NCBI GenBank assembly: GCA_036639875.1
Contig: JAVWHX010000002.1
Coordinates: 40,352 to 104,351, forward strand
Source of the DNA: JAVWHX01 sp036639875
GTDB taxonomy: Bacteria; Bacillota_I; Bacilli_A; Erysipelotrichales; Coprobacillaceae
Length of the DNA: 64,000 nt
Direction: 5' to 3'
The position numbers and the translations under genes are program-made. The notes below the pieces were generated by a model, which ran no database searches, had not been told where the DNA came from, and was given only the letters and a program-made list of their open reading frames with translations. The stretch's first letter is position 1, and each line of letters opens with the position of its first letter. Positions 16,801-23,679 of the stretch are shown one piece after another.

Positions 16801-17668
16801 TGAACGTAATTTAATTGAAATAGTTAATACTGCTGTACAAGTCATGCAAAATAATAAAAGACAGTTCTATCAAGAAAATCAAGTTGAAATGGATAGTCAA
16901 TATAATCTTGCTCAATCACAATTATTAGAAAGTATTCAAAAAAGAGAATTTGAAGTTTGGCTACAACCGAAATTTGATTCTAAGCAAAATAAGGTTTTTG
17001 GGGCAGAAGCTTTGATTCGTTATCGTGATGAGAAGTATGGAGTATTAGCACCATCTTATTATATTCCAGCACTTGAAGAGAATCATTTGATTCGATTTAT
17101 TGATTTGTTTGTTTTTGAAGAGGTCTGTAAACTGATAGAAAAATGGAATAAAGAAGATAAATGGGTTCCAGTTATTTCTTTGAATTTCTCACGTGTAACA
17201 ATGATGGAAGAAAACCTTATTGATAACATAGAGACTATTTTTAATAGATATCACATTTCCAAAGAACAAATAGAAATAGAGATTGTTGAAAGTTATGCAG
17301 ATATAGGAAAAACAGTTTTGGAAGAATCTTTAAAGAGAATGAAAAGAGCGGGTTATAAGATATCTCTTGATGATTTTGGAACAAGCTTTACAAACTTGGC
17401 ATTATTGTCAAAAGTAGAAGTTGATGTTTTGAAAATTGATAAAAGCTTGATTCATTCATTAAGTGTTCAAGAAAAGAATCGTATTATTTTAAAGAATATT
17501 ATTGATATGTGTAATGATTTAGGTGTTAAAGTTATTGCTGAGGGAGTTGAAACGACTGATCAAAGAGACATCTTAATACAGTTGGGTTGTCATTTGTTCC
17601 AAGGCTATCTTTATGATAAACCTATAGAAATTTTAGAATTTGCAAAAAAATATTTAAATTCATTGTAA
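13811..17668 (+). CDS. Multidomain PAS/GGDEF/EAL cyclic-di-GMP phosphodiesterase candidate
   Basis: 1285 residues, no transmembrane helix seen. In order: PAS-like domains about 10-115, 125-245 and 255-385; a first GGDEF domain about 395-545 whose signature is SQDQF (469-473), so degenerate; a PAS-like domain about 593-690 with a CPFC motif; a GAF-like region about 710-880; a second GGDEF about 880-1030 with NGDEF (953-957), also off-consensus; and a C-terminal EAL domain about 1040-1285. The EAL domain keeps Glu1066 (EAL), Glu1160, Asp1187-Asp1188 (DDFG), Lys1208 and Glu1244, so it looks active. Most likely a sensor-controlled c-di-GMP phosphodiesterase whose GGDEF domains are regulatory. Monocistronic, RBS AAGGGGTGA. 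Confidence 0.92.
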   Translation: MDSDSDIHDNLLCAMCIVNNNQDYTILYANEMFYSIIGYSMDDVAFKYKNHLSIFLDSVVSKRIRQAIKKGEKVLKTEFFLKNSLHKKWVCIQIDLSNIDTHNTLTVMFFDLSDHKNIEEQLMNYQKRATAIFDFAHFDAYEYDGVTFELRYTYTQYLIKKPHPIGSTFPEYYFDNHIIHPDCIEECQILFDNIKSGIKKKEHCDFQVLLENGEYKWVRCYLEMREIGSESSLILLLFDMTAEKEAILKYLSETMFYQAMLSDQDAYGHIDVTDNKILKVGGLWNLYNEIIEQIEFSELFSEFKDKVVHPDDREQYKEVMDICNLLTSYANGIDHLGFDFRRIVEKNRMAWVTLSIHLFKNPINNHIMALMYIKTTHSRKKSDYNPLVNSMEFDALTSLYDRVTSEKKIVNYLKEMKPTEMCTFVLIDVDDFNKISQKNGDNIANQVLVKISEALNQTFRKSDIIGRYSQDQFILLLKNYDCNVNLKIRIDHFMKKIHRMSDPLISVSMGVVIVDSGSSYERCFRHADIALFAAKHSGKSCYVFYHDEILNDEAKLLLEQRRQGFSAQTEMTFSTKSLVDRETEIIEEFNMVVGEEGDIGYLIDPENYDLICGNQSFYNRIGKGPTECKGKKCYELIHRRTTPCPFCRKSNWSDGRFYLYKNYNEVFNKEFLIKNKLIQWKNRQMVLAFAIDLSDDRDIASSIENDILESNYILNGIHMMHDAKDIDDSISNALDTIGHFFRADNVRMWHIAEGDSYYTCQHTWVSNDGFKELYTLDNHDIDVVNTWIKEKKWHHSIVVESLEGMLCHSYDVYLLMNKSKTVNQRWIELTDDKKHKAVFEINNVHANFQNTSFMESFIGFMIEDWDKRDILDSIIYASYHDSLTGLYNRTCYDSFVDNYSADSCHSVGIVCVNINGLSRINKVSGDNMGDNIIIKTSDALRSVFGDKKIFRLNGDEFIVAMFDCDVLDLQQKIKMIKDIIEAYDKFTVSFGYAWDDIERNLIEIVNTAVQVMQNNKRQFYQENQVEMDSQYNLAQSQLLESIQKREFEVWLQPKFDSKQNKVFGAEALIRYRDEKYGVLAPSYYIPALEENHLIRFIDLFVFEEVCKLIEKWNKEDKWVPVISLNFSRVTMMEENLIDNIETIFNRYHISKEQIEIEIVESYADIGKTVLEESLKRMKRAGYKISLDDFGTSFTNLALLSKVEVDVLKIDKSLIHSLSVQEKNRIILKNIIDMCNDLGVKVIAEGVETTDQRDILIQLGCHLFQGYLYDKPIEILEFAKKYLNSL

Positions 17669-17803
17669 TAAAAAGAATAACATATATTAAAAATACAGAG
17701 GTTTTTATGATATTGTTTTTTGAAAATATTAACATGCATCAATAAGCTGATGAACGATAAGAAATAATCTTTTTTGGATAAAAGGAAGTTTTGTTTATGA
17801 TTT

Positions 17804-17829
17804 AAAGTCACTCTTTGAGTGGCTTTTTA
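17804..17829 (+). terminator. Terminator between the EAL gene and the surface-protein gene
   Basis: AAAGTCACTC - TTT - GAGTGGCTTT stem (one G-U) running into T-rich sequence. Confidence 0.85.
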
Positions 17830-17856
17830 TTTATACAATAAGAGAACGAAACAATC

Positions 17857-17895
17857 TTGACATAAGACGGGGGGGGGGGGGGGGGGTAATAATAT
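17857..17895 (+). promoter_or_regulatory. Promoter elements separated by a G18 tract
   Basis: Consensus -35 TTGACA (17857-17862), then TAAGAC, eighteen G (17869-17886), TAA and a possible -10 TAATAT (17890-17895). Spacing is 27 bp, or 24 bp if TAATAA at 17887 is the -10, both too long for an active promoter. About 8-11 G would restore 17 bp. No other promoter is evident for the surface-protein gene. Confidence 0.55.
17869..17886 (+). repeat. Homopolymeric G tract of 18
   Basis: Eighteen consecutive G in otherwise AT-rich DNA, directly upstream of a secreted surface protein. Length is likely to vary by slipped-strand mispairing. The exact count in an assembly should be treated with caution. 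Confidence 0.95.
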
Positions 17896-17912
17896 TAACT
17901 ATCTTAAATATA

Positions 17913-19565
17913 ATGGGGAAAAAAATTAAAAAAATTTTTAAAGTTTGTTTAGCTTTTTTATTTCTAATTCCGTTCATTAATCTGAAAAATGTTAATGCTG
18001 CGGGTGAAGAAGCAGATACTTCTGATACTATTGCATCATCTGTTGATTTCGATACTTTTAAATGGGAATCTAGTTCTTTGTTGGCACCATGTATGCCAAA
18101 TTATTCTTTTAAAATTGTTGAAAAAGAATCTGGCGTGAGAGAAGTTCAATCTGTTTTTGCAATTGAAAAAGATGGTGTTGAACCTGTTTTGTTCCAAGAA
18201 AATAATTATAATTACCCATTAGATGACGAAACAAATGTTGGGAATAACCCACTAGATTATAAAGGAACTTTTTCTTCAATAAGCACATCATATGGCTCAG
18301 GAAAATTAACACTTGTTGGAATGTTTGTTTTTGATGGTGGTCATAACAAATCAGCATATGTTCTAGAAGGATATGAAGATAAGGTTTTGAATAAAGAGTT
18401 TGAAGGTGGCAAGCCAGAAACTGGTGCTGTTCCTAACCCAATTATTATTCAAAGAAAGGATAATTTATCTCTTAAATTTGAGCCTTATACAAATATTGAT
18501 CATACTCTTAATTATATAAATAAGGATAAGCTTACTGAAGATATGGAAAAAATTATTGCTAGTAATAATTTTTTGGGTAAAACATATCTTATTGATTGTT
18601 CAAATGTTTCGTGGGATGAATCACATAATGGAATAATTATTCCAAAAGAGTTTTTTGAAGTTGTAAAAGGTAAGGATATCAATCTGATTTTTGAATATAT
18701 TGATAGTACTCCAACAGAATGGGAGATTAATGGAAAAAACATAAAATCAGTTAAAGACATTGATATTGTAACACGTAAGTATTTATATAATACTAAAATA
18801 AAATTTAAATCAACGAATGAGTTTCTTGATTTGCAAGCAGGGTTTATAGATACACCTTTATGTACTATAGATTATACAATTGAGGAATTGGGAGTGAAAA
18901 AATTTAATGAATATATTCTTAATTCATTAAAAACAAACCCTGCTGTTGACGATTCATCTAAATACTTTAAGTATTATATTGATTACTTGTCAAAATTCGA
19001 TATTGAAAAGGATAATTTTCTTACAGTTTTTTATGATGAATACTTAAAATATGAAACAAGTAAGATAGTTTTTGCTGACAACGGTGAATTACCTGGAGAG
19101 TTTACAATTAGAACTTGTGCAGCAACAAGTGCAAAGAAACATGATAATGTTGATCTTTATTATCTTCATGATGACGGAACAGAAGAATTGGTTGAAAAGA
19201 ATATTTCTATTGATAAAATGAATTGGTATGAACTTCATATTTCTCATAACAGTACATATGAGTTAAGAGCATCAGAAGCTTCTGTTAATCCACCTTCTGA
19301 TATCCCAGATGATATAACTCCAAATCCAACTCCAAACCCAACTCCAAATCCTACGCCATCTCCTAATCCAGGGGACGAGCCAACTATAACACCTGATGCT
19401 GGTGCTACAGGTGATGGGGAAGTGATTGGAAATGATGATGCAAATTTAAATCAAAACCTTGTAAAAACAAATGATAATACAAATATTGATATATATATTG
19501 CGATTTGTTTATTCATAAGTGTCGGAGTAGTATTTCTTAATAGAAGAAAAAGAATAAATAAGTAA
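17913..19565 (+). CDS. Secreted cell-surface protein with Pro-rich stalk and C-terminal anchor
   Basis: 550 residues. Signal peptide: basic MGKKIKKIFK, a hydrophobic core and probable cleavage after NVNA (about residue 29). The large extracellular part (about 30-465) matches no domain I recognise. A Pro/Asn/Thr stalk with NPTP repeats (about 471-490) is followed by a membrane helix (about 525-541) and a basic tail NRRKRINK. The segment LVKTNDNTN before the helix resembles the VKTGD-type sorting motif of gut Firmicutes but has Asn for Gly, so sortase anchoring is uncertain. The ATG has no Shine-Dalgarno, so the start is less certain than for its neighbours, though it gives a perfect signal peptide. 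Expression is probably governed by the G-tract promoter. Confidence 0.75.
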   Translation: MGKKIKKIFKVCLAFLFLIPFINLKNVNAAGEEADTSDTIASSVDFDTFKWESSSLLAPCMPNYSFKIVEKESGVREVQSVFAIEKDGVEPVLFQENNYNYPLDDETNVGNNPLDYKGTFSSISTSYGSGKLTLVGMFVFDGGHNKSAYVLEGYEDKVLNKEFEGGKPETGAVPNPIIIQRKDNLSLKFEPYTNIDHTLNYINKDKLTEDMEKIIASNNFLGKTYLIDCSNVSWDESHNGIIIPKEFFEVVKGKDINLIFEYIDSTPTEWEINGKNIKSVKDIDIVTRKYLYNTKIKFKSTNEFLDLQAGFIDTPLCTIDYTIEELGVKKFNEYILNSLKTNPAVDDSSKYFKYYIDYLSKFDIEKDNFLTVFYDEYLKYETSKIVFADNGELPGEFTIRTCAATSAKKHDNVDLYYLHDDGTEELVEKNISIDKMNWYELHISHNSTYELRASEASVNPPSDIPDDITPNPTPNPTPNPTPSPNPGDEPTITPDAGATGDGEVIGNDDANLNQNLVKTNDNTNIDIYIAICLFISVGVVFLNRRKRINK

Positions 19566-19570
19566 TATAA

Positions 19571-19600
19571 GAAAAGACATCTAAATATGTCTTTTTCTTT
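19571..19600 (+). terminator. Surface-protein terminator
   Basis: AAAAGACAT - 6 nt - ATGTCTTTT stem with T-rich tail. Confidence 0.9.
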
Positions 19601-19659
19601 ATAATTATGAGTTTTATAATAAAAAAAATATAAATTTTCATATTTTGATAGATAAAAAC

Positions 19660-19673
19660 TGGTATCGCTTACA
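19660..19673 (+). promoter_or_regulatory. CcpA-type cre site upstream of ackA
   Basis: TGGTATCGCTTACA, whose reverse complement TGTAAGCGATACCA closely fits the cre consensus (TGWAANCGNTNWCA). It lies 8 bp upstream of the -35, the geometry used for CcpA activation of ackA in B. subtilis. Confidence 0.65.
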
Positions 19674-19681
19674 GTTTTCTG

Positions 19682-19710
19682 TTGAGTTCTGTCTTGTTTT
19701 TAGGTAAAAT
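19682..19710 (+). promoter_or_regulatory. ackA promoter
   Basis: TTGAGT (19682-19687), a 17-bp spacer and TAAAAT (19705-19710). Confidence 0.65.
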
Positions 19711-19737
19711 AATAGATACGTAGGAGGAATGAAAGAT

Positions 19738-20934
19738 ATGACAAAAGTTATGGCGGTTAACGCAGGAAGTTCATCATTAAAGTTTCAATTGTTTGAAATG
19801 CCTAGTGAAGAAGTGATTACATCTGGGATTGTTGAAAGAATTGGATTAGATGATGGTATTTTTACGATAAAATATAATGGAGTAAAAAAGGAAATAACAT
19901 GTCCGATCCCTGACCATCAAGTGGCAGTTGATATGTTGTTAAAGGCTCTTATTGAAGAAAGTGTAGTGAAAAGTTTAAGTGATATTAATGCTGTTGGACA
20001 TCGTATTGTTCATGGCGGTGAGTATTTTAATGATAGTACTGTTGTTAATGATGATGTGGTTTCTAAGGTGGAAGAGCTTTGTGAGTTAGCACCTTTACAT
20101 AATCCAGCACATTTGGTTGGATATCGTGCATTTGTTGATGCTTTACCAGGAGTTGAACATGTTTTTACATTTGATACAGCATTCCATCAAACATTAGATA
20201 GAGAAAGATATTTATATCCTTTACCAATGTCGATGTATAATGATTTAAAAGTTAGAAAATATGGAGCACATGGAACAAGTCATAAATATGTTGCTGAACA
20301 AACGATTGAAATGTTGGGAAACCCTAAAAATTCAAGAGTTATTGTTTGCCATTTGGGAAACGGTGCTAGTATTTCGGCTGTATTAGATGGAAAATGTATT
20401 GATACATCTATGGGATTCACACCATTAGCAGGTGTTATGATGGGAACTCGTTGTGGTGATGTTGATCCTTCAATTATGCCTTATCTATGTAAAAAACTTA
20501 ACAAAACAGCTGATGAAATTTTAAATATCTATAACAAGGAATCTGGAATGTTAGGTGTGTCTGGTATTTCATCGGATTCAAGAGATATTGAAAATGCATT
20601 ATTTAAAGAAGGAGATGAACGTGCATTACTTACAAGTTTACTATATGCACGTATTGTTGCTAAATATATTGGTGCATATTATGGTGAACTAGGTGGATGT
20701 GATGCAATAGCATTTACTGCTGGTGTTGGTGAAAATGCGGCTTATTTAAGACGTATTATCATTGATGATGTTGCTAAAGCATTTGGAGTGTTCTTAGATG
20801 AAGAATTGAATGCTGTTAGAGGACCTCATAATAGAGTTATCTCACATCAATTCTCTCAAATTAAGGTTATGGTTATTCCTACAAATGAAGAAGTTATGAT
20901 TGCTAGGGATACAATGAGATTATTAGGATTATAG
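19738..20934 (+). CDS. ackA: Acetate kinase
   Basis: 398 residues, the standard length. Acetyl phosphate plus ADP gives acetate plus ATP, the last ATP-yielding step of acetate fermentation. Seen: the N-terminal phosphate motif VNAGSSSLKF, VGHRIVHGGEYF, TFDTAFHQT, YGAHGTSHKYV, the HLGNGASISA block and GVGENA near the end. The start at 19738 has AGGAGG 10 bp upstream; the in-frame ATG at 19729 is only 1 bp from it. Monocistronic with its own promoter, upstream cre site and terminator, so probably controlled by carbon status. No pta gene is adjacent. Confidence 0.97.
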   Translation: MTKVMAVNAGSSSLKFQLFEMPSEEVITSGIVERIGLDDGIFTIKYNGVKKEITCPIPDHQVAVDMLLKALIEESVVKSLSDINAVGHRIVHGGEYFNDSTVVNDDVVSKVEELCELAPLHNPAHLVGYRAFVDALPGVEHVFTFDTAFHQTLDRERYLYPLPMSMYNDLKVRKYGAHGTSHKYVAEQTIEMLGNPKNSRVIVCHLGNGASISAVLDGKCIDTSMGFTPLAGVMMGTRCGDVDPSIMPYLCKKLNKTADEILNIYNKESGMLGVSGISSDSRDIENALFKEGDERALLTSLLYARIVAKYIGAYYGELGGCDAIAFTAGVGENAAYLRRIIIDDVAKAFGVFLDEELNAVRGPHNRVISHQFSQIKVMVIPTNEEVMIARDTMRLLGL

Positions 20935-20959
20935 AGTTCATTCTTTGAACTCTTTTTTT
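20933..20959 (+). terminator. ackA terminator
   Basis: AGAGTTCA - 5 nt - TGAACTCT followed by T7; it begins at the stop codon. Confidence 0.95.
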
Positions 20960-21036
20960 GTTAAGTTATTGGTTTTTTGTGATTTGAGTTCATATTGTGT
21001 ACATTATGTGTTATTATAGTAAACAAGGTGGTAATT

Positions 21037-21960
21037 ATGGTAAAAATATCTGAATACATTAATAAATACAATCAAATCGTTATATATAGACATGTCAATC
21101 CTGATTTGGATGCATTTGGTTCACAGTTTGGACTTTATTTGACTTTAAAAGCTATATATCCAAATAAAAACATTGATATTCGTGGTGAGATGACGAGTGA
21201 TTTAATGCGTTTCTATCCTAGTGTTTCGTCTTGTGTGTTGACAGAGGAACCGATTTTAGGAATTGTCTTAGACACTGCTAATCATGAAAGAATTGATGGT
21301 GATACTTCTGTTTGTAAGGAAGTTATAAAAATTGATCATCATATTGTTGTAGATTCATTTGGAGATATAAATATTGAAATTCCAACTGCTTCTTCAACTT
21401 GTGAAGTTATGACTTTGTTGTTAAAAGATGAAAAGATTGATATTCCTTATGAAGCAGCAAATGCTTTCTATTTAGGAATTATAGGAGATAGTAATCGTTT
21501 CTTATATAGTTCTACATCTACAAAAACATTTGAAGCTGCATCTTACTTGTTAGAATCAGGTATCGATATTGAGAAACTCTATCAATCACTGTATTTAAAG
21601 AAGAAAGCTGAATTGCAAGTGACAAAGTTTATCTACAACACTTATCAGGAATATGGTAGTATTGCATACTATTATTTAAGTGCTGAGAGTTTGAAAGAGA
21701 TTGGAATAACACGTGAACAAGGTTCTAATTATGTAAATACGTTATCTAATATTGATGAATATAAAGTGTGGATGGCAATTACAGAAAATGTACAGGAACA
21801 TAATTATCGTGTGAGTATAAGAAGTCGTGGAGTTCCAATTAATGAAGTGGCTAGTGAATTTAGAGGTGGCGGGCATATGTATGCGAGTGGAGCAACACTT
21901 CTATCTTTGGATGAGTTGGATGATTTGCTTAATAAATTAAAGGAGAAAATAAATGGATAA
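21037..21960 (+). CDS. nrnA: DHH/DHHA1 phosphoesterase, NrnA-like nano-RNase/pAp phosphatase
   Basis: 307 residues. The DHH domain has HVNPDLDAFGSQ (metal site, about residues 21-32), LDTANHERID and IDHHIVVDSFGDI. The C-terminal DHHA1 domain carries the FRGGGHMYASGA substrate-binding motif (about 277-288). Such proteins degrade 2-5-mer RNAs and, in some species, 3'-phosphoadenosine 5'-phosphate; they also hydrolyse pGpG, the product of EAL enzymes, so a functional link to the c-di-GMP protein upstream is possible. The start follows AAGGTGG; a longer reading to 20995 is unsupported. It overlaps the next gene by 8 bp. Confidence 0.88.
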   Translation: MVKISEYINKYNQIVIYRHVNPDLDAFGSQFGLYLTLKAIYPNKNIDIRGEMTSDLMRFYPSVSSCVLTEEPILGIVLDTANHERIDGDTSVCKEVIKIDHHIVVDSFGDINIEIPTASSTCEVMTLLLKDEKIDIPYEAANAFYLGIIGDSNRFLYSSTSTKTFEAASYLLESGIDIEKLYQSLYLKKKAELQVTKFIYNTYQEYGSIAYYYLSAESLKEIGITREQGSNYVNTLSNIDEYKVWMAITENVQEHNYRVSIRSRGVPINEVASEFRGGGHMYASGATLLSLDELDDLLNKLKEKING

Positions 21961-23638
21961 AGTATTTGAGAAATTTTTTGGGAGAGTTGTTGAAGGGAAA
22001 GTGAATGAAAATCCAAATCCTAATCCAACTGGAGATTTCTTTCAAAATAGAAAACCAAAAAAATATGGAACAATAAAGGCATTGGTTGTTGTAGTTGTAT
22101 TATTCCTTATTACAGAATATATGACTTTAACCGCAATTAATTTAAGATCACCTGATTTTTTATTCTTATTGGCTGTGTTTGTTTTAATATTTGCTGGTTT
22201 AAGAAGCTTATTTAATGTCATGTTTGATAAAATTAATAAAGCATTACTTGGAGTTGGTATGTTATTGGTTGCCTATGTACTTATTGGGCAATTAATTAGT
22301 TCACCAATATTTAATGCTGGTTCATATCAAAAGCAATTAGATATGGATAAAACGGCTGATTTCTATAAAGATAATCCTAAGATTAATTTTCAATCTATTC
22401 CTGTTGTTGACAGAGATAGTGCTGAAAGATTAGGAGATCGTAAGATGGGGGAAATGGTTGATTTCGTATCACAATTTGAAGTAGATAGTGATTACGGACA
22501 AATTAATTATAAAAATACTCCTTATCGTGTAACAACTCTTTCTTATGCTGATATTATTAAATGGTTTACAAACCAAGGTAAAGGATTGCCAGGATATATT
22601 CGTGTAAATATGGTAACTCAAGAATCAGAAGTTGTTCAATTAGAAGAAGGGATGAAATATTCTCATTCTGATATGTTCTTTAGAAATATTGATCGTCATA
22701 TTCGTGTGAATTACCCAACATTAATGTTTGATACACCAACTTTTGAAATTGATGAAGATGGTAAACCATATTGGATTGCTCCAGTTTACAATTATAAGAT
22801 TGGATTATTTGGTGGTAAGGATATTACTGGTGCTGTTATTGTTAATGCGATAACTGGTGAATCTAATTATTATGATATTAAAGATGTTCCTACATGGATT
22901 GATAGAGTTTATCCTTCAGATTTATTGTTAACACAATTGAATAATTGGGGTAAATTTACAAATGGTTATTTTAATACAATGTTTTCACAAAAAGGTGTTT
23001 TAAAACCTACTGATGGTTATAACTATATTGCAATGGATGATGATGTTTATATTTATACAGGTTTAACATCTGTATCAAGTGATGCATCAAATGTTGGTTT
23101 TGCATTAATCAATATGCGTACAAAAGAATCTAAATATTATGCAATTAGTGGAGCTGAAGAGTATTCAGCAATGTCTTCAGCAGAAGGAAAAGTGCAAAAT
23201 TTACAATACAAAGCTACTTTCCCAATCTTAATTAATGCTGGTGGACAACCAACATACTTCTTATCATTAAAAGATGGTGCTGGATTGGTTAAGAAATATG
23301 CGTTTGTAAGTGTAGAAAATTATCAATTGGTTGCAGTTGGAGATAGTGTGGCTGATGCTGAAAAAGAATATTATAAATTATTGAGTGATAATGGAAAAGT
23401 AAAGGTTGATTTTGAAACTAAGAATATAACTGCTAAAGTGACTTCTATTGAAGCAGCAGTTGTTAATGGAAATTCAAATTATTACTTTAAAGTTGAAGGT
23501 CAAGATAAAATCTTTATTGCACCAATTTCAATTAATAGTGGATTACCATTATTAAAAGTAGGCGATTCAGTTACAATTGAATATGTTGATGATAATCAAT
23601 CAACAAGTGAAACAATTTCGTCATTGAAAATTCAATAA
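21953..23638 (+). CDS. Conserved-type membrane protein of unknown function
   Basis: 561 residues. A short cytoplasmic N-terminus with NPNPNPTG, then three or four hydrophobic helices (about 43-62, 68-88 and 96-116), and then a large beta-rich domain (about 130-561), probably outside the membrane. Local similarity of the segments around GKPYWIAPVYNYKIG and VIVNAITGE to PepSY-like folds is an impression only. Its start overlaps nrnA by 8 bp behind AGGAG, so the two form an operon, and it ends at a terminator. I do not recognise the family. Confidence 0.7.
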   Translation: MDKVFEKFFGRVVEGKVNENPNPNPTGDFFQNRKPKKYGTIKALVVVVVLFLITEYMTLTAINLRSPDFLFLLAVFVLIFAGLRSLFNVMFDKINKALLGVGMLLVAYVLIGQLISSPIFNAGSYQKQLDMDKTADFYKDNPKINFQSIPVVDRDSAERLGDRKMGEMVDFVSQFEVDSDYGQINYKNTPYRVTTLSYADIIKWFTNQGKGLPGYIRVNMVTQESEVVQLEEGMKYSHSDMFFRNIDRHIRVNYPTLMFDTPTFEIDEDGKPYWIAPVYNYKIGLFGGKDITGAVIVNAITGESNYYDIKDVPTWIDRVYPSDLLLTQLNNWGKFTNGYFNTMFSQKGVLKPTDGYNYIAMDDDVYIYTGLTSVSSDASNVGFALINMRTKESKYYAISGAEEYSAMSSAEGKVQNLQYKATFPILINAGGQPTYFLSLKDGAGLVKKYAFVSVENYQLVAVGDSVADAEKEYYKLLSDNGKVKVDFETKNITAKVTSIEAAVVNGNSNYYFKVEGQDKIFIAPISINSGLPLLKVGDSVTIEYVDDNQSTSETISSLKIQ

Positions 23639-23660
23639 AAGGTACATTTTGTACCTTTTT
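23637..23660 (+). terminator. Terminator after the membrane protein
   Basis: AAAAGGTACA - TTT - TGTACCTTTT stem plus T; it starts at the stop codon. Confidence 0.92.
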
Positions 23661-23679
23661 GCGTATAGGGGAGAAGAGT

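Noticed and set aside
17611..17811. Minus-strand frame of 66 codons at the end of the EAL gene
   Set aside because: It has no RBS, overlaps the EAL coding end and has low-complexity composition; it is a shadow frame in AT-rich DNA.
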